DNA of 25,968 nucleotides from a virus: positions 1-25,968 of IMG/VR virus record IMGVR_UViG_3300015371_000150; one strand, 5' to 3'. The notes below the pieces were generated by a model, which saw nothing but the letters and a program-made list of their open reading frames with translations, made no database searches and was not told the origin of the DNA. This document shows, piece by piece, positions 7,219 through 13,494 of this stretch (position 1 is the first letter of the stretch; every line of letters begins with the position of its first letter). The position numbers and the translations under genes are program-made.

Positions 7219-8666
7219 TCAGCATCGACTTCTCGCCGCCGCCGACCGGCGCGTCGTTCATGATGAGCGACAGCTTCTACCGCATGATCTTGGGCCCGCT
7301 CGGTTCGGGCAAGACCACCACCGTCCTGTTTGAACTGATCCGCCGGGCCTGCGAGCAATGGCCCGGTCCCGATGGCATCCGGCGCACCCGCTTTGCCCTG
7401 CTGCGGCAGACGCTGTCGCAGCTGAAGAACACCGTGCTCAAGGACATCGTCGGCTGGTTCGGCGCGATCTGCGACTGGAAGGTCTCCGAGAGCACCGTCC
7501 ATTTCAGGTTTGGCGATGTCGTGTCCGAATGGATGCTATTGCCATTGGAGACCCCGGAAGATCAGAAAAGAATATTGTCGATGAACTTGACGGGCGCGTT
7601 CGTGTCGGAGGCAATTGAAATCGATTTTGACTTGCTCGTCGCCATCGCCGGTCGGTGCGGCCGTTTTCCACTTCCGGCAGACGGAGGAGCAAAGTGGTAC
7701 GGCGTCGTTCTCGATAGCAACATGCCGACCGAGGGGACGCCATGGCATGAAGCTGTATCATCGCCGCCTCCCGAGTGGCAGATTTTCATCCAGCCGTCTG
7801 GCCTGTCGGAGGACGCCGAGAACCTCAACTGGCTGCTTCAGACGCCCGCGACCCTTGCGCTTCCGCTTGACCATCCCGACCGCTTGGCGAAGGGCCGGGA
7901 ATATTACCAGCGGCTCTCGACGTCGACCAACCCGGCGTGGGTCAAGCGCTATGTAATGGCAGAGTTCGGTCCTGATCCGAGCGGCGCGGCTGTGTACGCC
8001 GGAATGTTCTTCTCGGGCTTTCACTGCCGCGACGAACTCTTGGTCATCCCCGGTGCGCCGCTCCTGATCGGCATGGACCTTGGCCGCGACCCGTGGGCCC
8101 TGCTGGGCCAGATCGACAGCCAGTCGCGCCTGCTCATCCATGAGGAAATCCCCGCCGACGACATTGGACTGAAACTGCAACTGCCGCGTATCCGGCAGGC
8201 CGTCAATGGCCGCCGCTATGTCGGTTGCCCGGTGTGCATCATCTTCGACCCGGCAGGCATGTCGAAGAGCCAGCACGACGAACTCACCTCGTTCGACGTC
8301 ATCCGCTCGTTTGGCTTCATGGCGATGCCCGCGCCGTCGAACCGGCTTGCGCCGAGATTGAATGCCGTCGAGCGCTTCCTGACCGAAAGCCGGGGCGGCA
8401 CGGCGGCAATGCTGATCAACCGCTCGCTCTGCCCAACCTTGGTCGGGGCGTTGAACGGGAACTACCGGTTTGTCTACAACCAGATTGGCGAGAGCCAGCC
8501 GATCCCCGAAAAGAACAAGTGGTCCCACGTCGCCGACGCCCACCAGTATCTGTGTCAGGGCGCGTCGGGCAACACCGCCAGCGCCATCGCGCGCCGCGTG
8601 GTGCGGGCGCGCGATCTGGCTCATATGAAGCGCCGCGCCGCCCCCTCGGCGGCGGGCTGGACCTAA
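7215..8666 (+). CDS. terL: Terminase large subunit (packaging ATPase/nuclease)
   Basis: 483 residues. Walker A is GPLGSGKT at 27-34. The segment after it (RILSMNLTGAFVSEA, ending near 132) matches the region where terminases place the Walker B/catalytic Glu and the coupling motif. The RNase H-like nuclease follows: first acidic residue in LLIGMDLG (D288), second in CIIFDPAG (D345), third in WSHVADAHQY (D441). It drives ATP-powered DNA translocation into the prohead through the portal and cuts concatemers. The start at 7215 is coupled to the small ORF by ATGA. Its stop codon overlaps that of the convergent gene. It runs opposite to the head genes on both sides. Confidence 0.93.
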   Translation: MISIDFSPPPTGASFMMSDSFYRMILGPLGSGKTTTVLFELIRRACEQWPGPDGIRRTRFALLRQTLSQLKNTVLKDIVGWFGAICDWKVSESTVHFRFGDVVSEWMLLPLETPEDQKRILSMNLTGAFVSEAIEIDFDLLVAIAGRCGRFPLPADGGAKWYGVVLDSNMPTEGTPWHEAVSSPPPEWQIFIQPSGLSEDAENLNWLLQTPATLALPLDHPDRLAKGREYYQRLSTSTNPAWVKRYVMAEFGPDPSGAAVYAGMFFSGFHCRDELLVIPGAPLLIGMDLGRDPWALLGQIDSQSRLLIHEEIPADDIGLKLQLPRIRQAVNGRRYVGCPVCIIFDPAGMSKSQHDELTSFDVIRSFGFMAMPAPSNRLAPRLNAVERFLTESRGGTAAMLINRSLCPTLVGALNGNYRFVYNQIGESQPIPEKNKWSHVADAHQYLCQGASGNTASAIARRVVRARDLAHMKRRAAPSAAGWT

Positions 8667-9082
8667 GTGACGATGATGGCGTTGGACGTCGCCGGGGCCG
8701 ACGCCCCGGCTCCATTGGTTGCCACCATGACGCAGGTCGCCGTCTTGCCGACATCGCCCACGGCACGGGTGTAGGTCGCCGCGTTGGTGCCGACGTTGGC
8801 CCCGTCGATCTTCCACTGGTAGGAGCGCGAGGTCGGCGCGCCCTCCCAGTTGCCCAAGGTGCAGCTGAGCGTCGTTCCCGTCTGGCTGATGAACGGCGCA
8901 TCGACCACGACGGGTGGCTGAAGCTGATCGGCAATGTCGGCCATGTCGGCCTCGAACACCGCGATCATCTCCTCCTGCAGGAAGGCAGGGGTGCGCGACA
9001 GGATGAACTCGCGCGCCTCACGGCGAGCTTGAGATTTTAGCTGGCCGTAGAGGTCCTGTGCGTATTGGACGTCGGTGGTCAT
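8663..9082 (-). CDS. Structural-type protein with Ig-like domain (139 aa)
   Basis: 139 residues in two parts. Residues 8-48 are helical (AQDLYGQLKSQARREAREFI, LSRTPAFLQEEMIAVFEADM) and repeat a segment of the neighbouring 152-residue protein. Residues 60-139 look like a bacterial Ig-like fold (SQTGTTLSCTLGNWEG... YQWKIDGANVG... YTRAVGDVGKTATCVMVAT). Such domains are common on phage surface or tail proteins, where they bind carbohydrates weakly. The ATG overlaps the preceding stop (ATGA). Its TAG (8663-8665) overlaps the terL stop, so the two genes converge with no terminator between them. Confidence 0.7.
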   Translation of the reverse strand: MTTDVQYAQDLYGQLKSQARREAREFILSRTPAFLQEEMIAVFEADMADIADQLQPPVVVDAPFISQTGTTLSCTLGNWEGAPTSRSYQWKIDGANVGTNAATYTRAVGDVGKTATCVMVATNGAGASAPATSNAIIVT

Positions 9083-9537
9083 GGAGCGACGCGTCGCGCG
9101 TTGGCGTCACGCCCCGTATCGAGTTCGTTGCGGACCGGCTCGAGCTTCTCGCCCGCGCGGGCAAACTGCGGGCTGCTGTCGGCGATGGCAGGCTTCTGCT
9201 TGGAGACGCGGCCCTGCTCGCCCTGCACGCGGACGAGCGCACCGGGGTCCTCGGCAGGCGGCACCGGCCAATCAGCCTCGATCTTGGTGACCATGTATTC
9301 CTGATAGGCGGCCGGAGTGCGGGCCAGCACGTAGTTGCGTGCCTCGGCAGTCGCCATTGGCTTCAGCTCTTCGTAGAGCAGGTCGGCCTCGGCCGTTTCC
9401 TCGGGGGTCAGCGCGAACTCGCCGACAGTGGGTGCATCGGCGGTGGGCGCGGGCGCGGGCGCGGACGCAACGGGATTAAGATTGGGATTGAGGTTGGGGT
9501 TGAAGTTCGGGTCGGCGGGATACTGCGGTGCGCCCAT
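9079..9537 (-). CDS. Structural-type protein, paralogue of the Ig-domain protein N-terminus (152 aa)
   Basis: 152 residues. The N-terminus has an Asn-Pro repeat (FNPNLNPNLNPV at 12-23) and an Ala/Pro linker. Residues 46-90 (LYEELKPMATAEARNYVLAR then TPAAYQEYMVTKIEAD) align with the first half of the next gene's product. The C-terminus is charged and probably disordered. AGGAG lies seven bases before the ATG at 9537. It is coupled to the next gene by ATGA. The pair probably arose by tandem duplication with later gain of the Ig domain. Function is unknown; a minor virion component is plausible. Confidence 0.65.
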   Translation of the reverse strand: MGAPQYPADPNFNPNLNPNLNPVASAPAPAPTADAPTVGEFALTPEETAEADLLYEELKPMATAEARNYVLARTPAAYQEYMVTKIEADWPVPPAEDPGALVRVQGEQGRVSKQKPAIADSSPQFARAGEKLEPVRNELDTGRDANARRVAP

Positions 9538-9605
9538 GGTGCTCTCCTAGAGGGGGTGACGATCAGGTGGGTCGCCGCTTCGCTGTCGCTCGCGGCGCCC
9601 CTAGA

Positions 9606-9794
9606 TCATAGCAGCCCCTTGGCGGTGAGCAACCACTCTGGCGCAGTCAAAGTCCAGATGTGTTGAGAGGGATGTTTCTCAAGCTCCGCCTGCGACTTCG
9701 GTATCCACGCCTCGTGCGTGCCATCGCTCACCAGCCACGCTTTGCCGGTCTCGTGTTTGAGATCGACGGTGATGTCGACGAGGTCGCTTCTCAT
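9606..9794 (-). CDS. Conserved small phage protein (62 aa)
   Basis: 62 residues: MRSDLVDITVDLKHETGKAW, then a VSDGTHEAWIPKSQAELE segment and a C-terminal WTLTAPEWLLTAKGLL. This compact beta-strand protein is familiar as a small conserved hypothetical of proteobacterial phages and prophages (VDI.V.LKHET.KAWLVSDG pattern, from memory). Its ATG overlaps the preceding stop (ATGA). A 65-base gap to the next gene contains a GC-rich inverted repeat without a T tract. No biochemical role is known to me. Confidence 0.7.
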   Translation of the reverse strand: MRSDLVDITVDLKHETGKAWLVSDGTHEAWIPKSQAELEKHPSQHIWTLTAPEWLLTAKGLL

Positions 9795-10087
9795 CGCCGC
9801 TTCCCGGCAAGCGTCTCGCTGACCCGGCCGGAATTGACGCCGACGCGCAGGCCGATCTGCATCTGGCTGGCGTCGGTTGTTCTGGCGAGGTCGCGGATGC
9901 GCGCCTTGAGCTCAGGCGTGAGCGGCGGCGAACGCGGCTTGGTCATGCGGACCGGCTTGCGCCGCTTCATGTGGCCGATGACGAAGCGGATGCGACGGGC
10001 CATCGGTTTGTCGTGCGGCGCGATCTCGCGGGCAATGATCGTCAAGAGGCCACGGCACTCGGGAATGGTGAGGTGCTTGCGGGTCAT
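9791..10087 (-). CDS. HTH protein of the leftward small-gene operon (98 aa)
   Basis: 98 basic residues. The C-terminal half (LTPELKARIRDLARTTDASQ, MQIGLRVGVNSGRVSETLAG) has the spacing of a resolvase/transposase-type helix-turn-helix: helix, LARTTDAS, helix, GVNSGRVSETL. The N-terminus is MTRKHLTIPECRGLL. It could be a DNA-binding regulator of late genes. I chose the ATG at 10087, which overlaps the preceding stop (ATGA), rather than upstream codons inside the zinc-finger gene. It is also coupled to the following gene by ATGA. Confidence 0.6.
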   Translation of the reverse strand: MTRKHLTIPECRGLLTIIAREIAPHDKPMARRIRFVIGHMKRRKPVRMTKPRSPPLTPELKARIRDLARTTDASQMQIGLRVGVNSGRVSETLAGKRR

Positions 10088-10479
10088 GGGGTCACCTTCA
10101 GCGGGTTGGGGAGTGCGACGACGTTGTAGTCGGGATGCTTGGTCGCCATGTGACGCTGCATGTTGACGAAGCTGCGGTTGCAGCACGGGCAGAGCCCGGC
10201 CTTGGTGCGCGTGCGGTGGCGTTTCAGGTCACGCTGGGCGGCGTTGCGGTCGCGGATCGCCTTCTGCGCTTCCTCGTGCAGCCGGGCATTGGCCTGTTCC
10301 AGTTGCTGGCGCTTGCGGCGCTCGATGTCGACCTCACGCTCGCCTGTGTAATGCCAGCTGTGGCCGTTCGGACAGTAGATCGACTTACGGTCCTTGACCT
10401 CGCGCGCCTTGCGCTCAAGCCCCTCTGGGATGGCGTACTCGATCCAGCAGGAGGGACAAATCACGGTGGCGAGGCTCAT
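10084..10479 (-). CDS. Zinc-binding coiled-coil protein with C2H2 finger (131 aa)
   Basis: 131 residues with two metal sites. The first uses C8, C11 (ICPSC), C36 and H40 (YCPNGH); the second is a classic C2H2 finger, C97-x2-C100-x9-H110-x4-H115 (CPCCNRSFVNMQRHMATKHP). A coiled coil (about 50-88, rich in Glu, Arg and Gln) links them. Proteins with the same CPxC...FYCPxGH-coil layout occur widely in phages, usually unnamed. It is probably a nucleic-acid or protein adaptor. Its ATG overlaps the stop of the upstream gene (ATGA). Confidence 0.65.
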   Translation of the reverse strand: MSLATVICPSCWIEYAIPEGLERKAREVKDRKSIYCPNGHSWHYTGEREVDIERRKRQQLEQANARLHEEAQKAIRDRNAAQRDLKRHRTRTKAGLCPCCNRSFVNMQRHMATKHPDYNVVALPNPLKVTP

Positions 10480-10958
10480 TTGCGATCCTCCAGCCCCAGT
10501 GCCTGTTTCACCGACCAGCCGCGCTGGATGCGGCGGTACACGGTCTGGTAATTCTCTTTTACCTTGTGGGTCGCCATCGCCTCGACCAGCGTCATCCGCT
10601 TGCCGTTGACGGCAATCAGAGGGACGGCACTGCGCGGACCGCCAAACAGCTTGAAGCCCGACTTGGTGAACTTGCGCTGGTAGCGCTCGACCATGGCGTC
10701 GCCCTTGGACTTTTCGAGGCCGATGTTCACCGCCATCAACTCGAAGTCCTTGATGTCGCCCTCGGGCAGGTCGCGCAGGTGATTGCGCTTGGTCTTTTTC
10801 CGATGACGGACCATCGACGCCAGCACGGCCGCACGACCCCGCGCATTGGTGGTGTAGCTGATGAACACGGCACGCTTGCGCTTGTGGGTCAGGATCAGGA
10901 TCGCGGGCTTGAGGGGCATCGGGGTCGGATCGCTTTTAAGGGGGGTGTCGTAAGCCAT
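10476..10958 (-). CDS. GIY-YIG-like protein with C-terminal HTH repeat (160 aa)
   Basis: 160 residues, first gene of the leftward operon. Residues about 29-100 (RAVFISYTTNARGRA... MVRHRKK... DFELMAVNIGLEKSKGDAMVERYQ) have the layout of a GIY-YIG nuclease: strand pair, T.N...R, His, then a Glu in a helix. The opening GIY/YIG motif is degenerate (VFISYTT). The end (MTLVEAMATHKVKENYQTVY, RRIQRGWSVKQALGL) matches the small HTH repeats of homing endonucleases. I chose the ATG at 10958, with GGAG six bases upstream. Alternatives: an inactive relative or unrelated DNA-binding protein. The consensus promoter at 11033-11061 reads into it. Confidence 0.45.
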   Translation of the reverse strand: MAYDTPLKSDPTPMPLKPAILILTHKRKRAVFISYTTNARGRAAVLASMVRHRKKTKRNHLRDLPEGDIKDFELMAVNIGLEKSKGDAMVERYQRKFTKSGFKLFGGPRSAVPLIAVNGKRMTLVEAMATHKVKENYQTVYRRIQRGWSVKQALGLEDRK

Positions 10959-11032
10959 TCTGTACTCCGTCATTAGAACCGGTCTAAAAGGTTTCCCGTG
11001 AAACAACGTAGAACGTTGAGTGGGAAGCCACC

Positions 11033-11061
11033 ATTATAACCGCTGGTGGTTAGGATGTCAA
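11033..11061 (-). promoter_or_regulatory. Consensus sigma70 promoter with operator in the spacer
   Basis: On the minus strand TTGACA (11061-11056), 17 bases, TATAAT (11038-11033): both hexamers match consensus exactly. The spacer is almost filled by a TAACCAC-family dyad at 11037-11052. It should start transcription near 11026, feeding the leftward operon from 10958. A protein bound to the dyad would block RNA polymerase directly. Confidence 0.85.
11037..11052. promoter_or_regulatory. TAACCAC-family dyad (copy 2), operator between -35 and -10
   Basis: On the plus strand TAACCGCTGGTGGTTA, a dyad with one mismatched pair of positions per arm in the left half. It spans the spacer and touches the -10 box of the leftward promoter, a classical repressor position. 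Confidence 0.6.
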
Positions 11062-11103
11062 GTGGTAATTCTTAAAAATTGGGTTCCCAGATTTTTGAGA
11101 TGG

Positions 11104-11133
11104 AAAAAGCGCCCACGGCGGGGGCCGCCGCTT
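11104..11133 (-). terminator. Probable leftward terminator upstream of the promoter
   Basis: On the minus strand AAGCG...CGCTTTTTCC encloses a GC-rich stem (GGCGG/CCGCC), and an outer GAGATGGA/TCCATCTC pairing extends it. The T run after the hairpin points leftward. It would insulate the leftward promoter from antisense transcription. Confidence 0.5.
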
Positions 11134-11153
11134 GTCCATCTCCCGCGTGGCTT

Positions 11154-11171
11154 GCGAACTTTTAAGTTCGC
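11154..11171. repeat. CGAACTTNNAAGTTCG dyad, copy 2 (centre TT)
   Basis: GCGAACTTTTAAGTTCGC in the divergent region, about 120 bases before the 266-residue gene. Unlike most copies it is not next to a ribosome-binding site. Confidence 0.9.
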
Positions 11172-11258
11172 CATCTGCCAGCAATGACAAGTCAAAACTC
11201 TCTGTTACAGCTGCCCTAGTAATAGAAGCATTGCGTGGTGCAATGGCATTCGGTCATT

Positions 11259-11276
11259 GCGAACTTTAAAGTTCGC
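11259..11276. repeat. CGAACTTNNAAGTTCG dyad, copy 3 (centre TA)
   Basis: GCGAACTTTAAAGTTCGC, 17 bases before the ATG of the 266-residue gene and just ahead of its CAGGAGAG ribosome-binding site. Confidence 0.9.
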
Positions 11277-11293
11277 CATTCAGGAGAGCCAAC

Positions 11294-12094
11294 ATGGCTA
11301 AGCAAAGCAATACGATCTCGGCGATTGCTGCCGAGAGCAAGACGGTAGAGAACCTGCCGATCAAGGACTATCGCAAGCACGCGATGTCCATCGCCAACAC
11401 CGCGTCGGAAGGCACGTTGCAGACGACGCTGGCATTGATGGGCTTCTACGGTGCTCGCAAGGGCGGCGAGAAGTTCGACTTCAACACCGAGGTGTTTGTC
11501 CCGTTCTCCGAGGAGTACTACAGGCCGGAGAAGCGCCGCAAGCCGCTGAAGGGCTTCAGCCCGGACGGCAAGCATGAGGCGAAGTCCTCGGCGCTCACCC
11601 AGCTTCGCGGTTACACCCACTTCGTGACCGCTGGCCAGAACAAGACGCACGATCTTTCGAGCGTCGTGAAGGCCGTGCTCGGTGACCTGCGGATCGCCAC
11701 TATCGGCATCGGCGCGAAGGGCGCGTTGGTCACGAAGATCGTCACCGACGCGAAGGGCAAGCTGCCCGTCGCTGGCGACGTCGACAAGGCCGTGGTCGAC
11801 AAGATCACGGTCGAGGACGGCAAGACCAACGCGGTCACCGTGGCGAAGTCGCTGCGCTCGCGGCTCGCGGCGCTCACGGCGGACACGGATTTCGTGGCCG
11901 CTCTGAACCCGACAACGGCGGCGCTGTTCAACGCGCTCACCGAAAGCACGGTCGCTTTCGCTCAGGCCGTGATCGGCACGAAGGCTGGCAAGCCGGGCGA
12001 GGCGGAGGCGAAGGCGAACAACGATCTTCTCGCCGCCGCCGCGAAGCTCGTGGCCCCCGCCGAGAAGACCAAGCGCCGGGCCCGCGCATCGTAA
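11294..12094 (+). CDS. Early protein of unknown function (266 aa)
   Basis: 266 residues, no recognised family. Residues 20-130 look folded (LMGFYGARKGGEKFDFNTEV, FVPFSEEYYRPEKRRK, LRGYTHFVTAGQNKTHDLSS); the C-terminal 90 residues are Ala/Lys-rich helices ending in a basic tail (EKTKRRARAS). CAGGAGAG lies eight bases before the ATG. It stands alone between a dyad repeat and a strong terminator, next to the origin-like region, so it may be an abundant early DNA-binding protein. A segment resembles one in the 247-residue protein at 13844. A single-strand-binding role is possible, but no OB-fold motif can be shown. Confidence 0.7.
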   Translation: MAKQSNTISAIAAESKTVENLPIKDYRKHAMSIANTASEGTLQTTLALMGFYGARKGGEKFDFNTEVFVPFSEEYYRPEKRRKPLKGFSPDGKHEAKSSALTQLRGYTHFVTAGQNKTHDLSSVVKAVLGDLRIATIGIGAKGALVTKIVTDAKGKLPVAGDVDKAVVDKITVEDGKTNAVTVAKSLRSRLAALTADTDFVAALNPTTAALFNALTESTVAFAQAVIGTKAGKPGEAEAKANNDLLAAAAKLVAPAEKTKRRARAS

Positions 12095-12106
12095 TCCTAC
12101 CCACTA

Positions 12107-12134
12107 AACGTCCCCCGCTCCGGCGGGGGACGTT
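12107..12134 (+). terminator. Strong GC-rich terminator hairpin
   Basis: AACGTCCCCCGC (12107-12118) pairs perfectly with 12123-12134, a 12-bp stem with a TCCG loop, followed by CTC and only short T stretches. It lies 12 bases after the 266-residue gene. The flanks also give TTTAG on the minus strand, so it may act in both directions. Confidence 0.75.
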
Positions 12135-12150
12135 CTCATGTCCGCGTTCA

Positions 12151-12178
12151 ACACGGCGAACTTTAAAGTTCGCCGTGT
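12151..12178. repeat. Extended CGAACTTNNAAGTTCG dyad, copy 4 (28-bp perfect palindrome)
   Basis: The 18-bp core at 12156-12173 is extended by five more matching bases on each side (ACACG/CGTGT), giving 28 bp of perfect symmetry. It follows the terminator and precedes the gene-free control region. Confidence 0.9.
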
Positions 12179-12209
12179 GTTTTCGTGTGTACATGGCAGA
12201 CATTCCCAT

Positions 12210-12225
12210 TAACCACGGGTGGTTA
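12210..12225. promoter_or_regulatory. TAACCAC-family dyad (copy 3)
   Basis: TAACCACGGGTGGTTA, inside a longer inverted repeat (12207-12228, CATTAACCAC/GTGGTTAATG around GG). No clear promoter overlaps it. It sits at the left edge of the gene-free region. Confidence 0.6.
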
Positions 12226-12231
12226 ATGAGA

Positions 12232-12262
12232 AGTCTCATTCAGCCTTCGGCTGAAAGAGACT
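12232..12262 (+). other. Hairpin with 14-bp stem ending in GAGACT
   Basis: AGTCTCATTCAGCC pairs with 12249-12262 with one mismatch and a three-base loop. There is no T tract, so a terminator is unlikely. The 3' arm supplies the first six bases of a GAGACTGT word at 12257. Confidence 0.6.
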
Positions 12263-12370
12263 GTGCGGGCGCGTCATGGGCATGGGGGCGCGCGGTAGGT
12301 ATATACCACACGATGTACATTAGAAACTTCCCATTAACCGAGACTGTTGCTCGCGTCAAAGGCAAGGGGG

Positions 12371-12713
12371 GAGCGCTTGATTACGGTCGGATTGAAAATC
12401 GGATTACAGGCGTTGGATTAGCTACGGCAAAATTGTCTATACATTATAGTGAGTTACTCTATTACTATAATATATACCTACGCTGGCTACGTCGATTTAC
12501 AACTAAGCACCCCACGCGAGAATGACTTTGGCCCACAATTTATGGGCCAGACCTAATCTCGCAGGAGGTACCTAGCGCAAACTGCCGTATTTATCGTCGG
12601 ATTAGCCATGTCAAACGAATAAGCCCTTGACATCATTACGATTTAATGGTAAGTTCCTATTTGACATACGTCGGATTAGATACCGAAAAGCGGTGGATTA
12701 GAGCGCTTGATTA
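12371..12713 (+). repeat. Two copies of the 13-mer GAGCGCTTGATTA
   Basis: Identical at 12371-12383 and 12701-12713, bracketing most of the GGATTA iterations. The second copy runs into the TAACCAC dyad before the 86-residue gene. Confidence 0.7.
12516..12562 (+). other. Two-tier stem-loop in the control region
   Basis: Outer GCGAGA (12516-12521) pairs with TCTCGC (12557-12562); inner TGGCCCA (12529-12535) pairs with TGGGCCA (12543-12549); the two are separated by a symmetrical 7-base internal loop. An AGGAGG follows at once (12563-12568) without a usable start codon. It may be a small RNA or a structured origin element. Confidence 0.45.
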
Positions 12714-12727
12714 ACCACGGGAGGTTA
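12712..12727. promoter_or_regulatory. TAACCAC-family dyad (copy 4), containing the Shine-Dalgarno
   Basis: TAACCACGGGAGGTTA; its GGGAGG is seven bases before the ATG at 12732. A protein bound to the DNA, or to the RNA, would sit on the gene's own translation start. Confidence 0.6.
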
Positions 12728-12731
12728 ATAA

Positions 12732-12992
12732 ATGCCGAGGAAACTATCCTATGAACAGAAAATCAATCTCTGCATTCGGCTAATGCAGGGAGAACACCCA
12801 ATTGAACTCGCCGCCAAGTTTCCAGTAAAGGCACACACAATTTGGCGACTGGGAACAACCGTCGAGAGGTTGGAACACACGAGACTGTTTCTCATTGAAC
12901 GCTACGGCAGTGTCGCCGCTGCCGCAGAGGCTTTGCACTTCACAAGCAAAGCGCGGAGGATGCTCCGCACTCACTTCGGCGACGAACTTTAA
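12732..12992 (+). CDS. Small putative HTH protein (86 aa)
   Basis: 86 basic residues: MPRKLSYEQKINLCIRLMQG, then EHPIELAAKFPVKAHTIWRL with the spacing of a transposase/Trp-repressor-like helix-turn-helix, and a second helical stretch GSVAAAAEALHFTSKARRML. It is the first gene after the origin-like region and has a TAACCAC dyad over its ribosome-binding site, so self-regulation is attractive but unproven. The C-terminal EL and stop codon are provided by a CGAACTT dyad. It could be a Cro-like regulator or an origin-binding protein. Confidence 0.6.
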   Translation: MPRKLSYEQKINLCIRLMQGEHPIELAAKFPVKAHTIWRLGTTVERLEHTRLFLIERYGSVAAAAEALHFTSKARRMLRTHFGDEL

Positions 12993-12998
12993 AGTTCG
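12983..12998. repeat. CGAACTTNNAAGTTCG dyad, copy 5 (centre TA, contains stop codon)
   Basis: 16-bp core. Its GAA CTT TAA is the last two codons and stop of the 86-residue gene. The ribosome-binding site of the next gene (AACAGGAG) follows within 20 bases. Confidence 0.9.
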
Positions 12999-13020
12999 CT
13001 CAACTTAACAGGAGAAAGAC

Positions 13021-13494
13021 ATGCCAAAGAGAAAGCCGATAGGGCGCAGCCCTGCCGCTACACCCGAACCAGAGCCTGTCGCATACGTCAGGCTGCGCAA
13101 AGACGGCGAGATGCCCCGGCTAATGCCGTCCGAACATTGGGCAATCCTACAGGACATCGAGAACATGTCCGATGGAGAGTTCTTCATCTACGGATCGACC
13201 TACCACGAGCGCAAGACCGTGCAGGCCGACGAGCTCAACCGCTGCTTCGCCTATCAGGAGCAGCTGTTCATCTCCGACGAGGACACCGTCGATAAGCTGC
13301 ACGCGACCTTGTTGGCGATTGCCGCCGTGCTCGACCGCAAGGTCTGGTCACCCGGCGACCTCGATACCATCGCCAGCATCCTGCGCAACAATGGCTATGC
13401 CGTTGGCGATCCCGAGACCGCGCATGACAGCGGCGAGAACAGCGAGGCTGCTGTCGCTGCCGCGCTGCGTGCCGTGGCCAAGGGCATCCGTTAA
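13021..13494 (+). CDS. Unknown early protein (157 aa)
   Basis: 157 residues with a Pro-rich N-terminus (KRKPIGRSPAATPEPEPVAY), an acidic middle and a helical C-terminus (LHATLLAIAAVLDRKVW..., EAAVAAALRAVAKGIR). No membrane segment or known motif. AACAGGAG lies eight bases before the ATG, downstream of a dyad repeat. Its stop overlaps the next ATG (TAATG). Function unknown. Confidence 0.7.
   Translation: MPKRKPIGRSPAATPEPEPVAYVRLRKDGEMPRLMPSEHWAILQDIENMSDGEFFIYGSTYHERKTVQADELNRCFAYQEQLFISDEDTVDKLHATLLAIAAVLDRKVWSPGDLDTIASILRNNGYAVGDPETAHDSGENSEAAVAAALRAVAKGIR

Larger units (their letters stand above)
12174..12731. other. Gene-free control region, candidate replication origin
   Basis: No convincing gene: the ORF at 12175-12525 has no ribosome-binding site and crosses repeats. 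The region is AT-rich (especially 12425-12480). It carries six (T/C)GGATT-type iterations (12387, 12399, 12413, 12597, 12671, 12693, the last five as GGATTA), the 13-mer GAGCGCTTGATTA twice (12371, 12701), TTCCCATTAACC twice (12204, 12329), GTAGGTATATA inverted against 12471-12482, two TTGACA boxes (12627, 12661), and several hairpins. Iterations plus an AT-rich stretch resemble a replication origin; a regulatory switch is the alternative. Confidence 0.4.

Noticed and set aside
7758-8816. 352-codon minus-strand ORF
   Set aside because: Antisense of terL, whose motifs are clear; an effect of GC-rich third positions.
8225-9040. 271-codon plus-strand ORF
   Set aside because: Frame-shifted shadow of terL continuing antisense to the Ig-domain gene; Arg/His-rich without a domain.
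12175-12525. 116-codon ORF in the gene-free region
   Set aside because: No ribosome-binding site, crosses a dyad, a hairpin and repeats, and its composition is unlike its neighbours.
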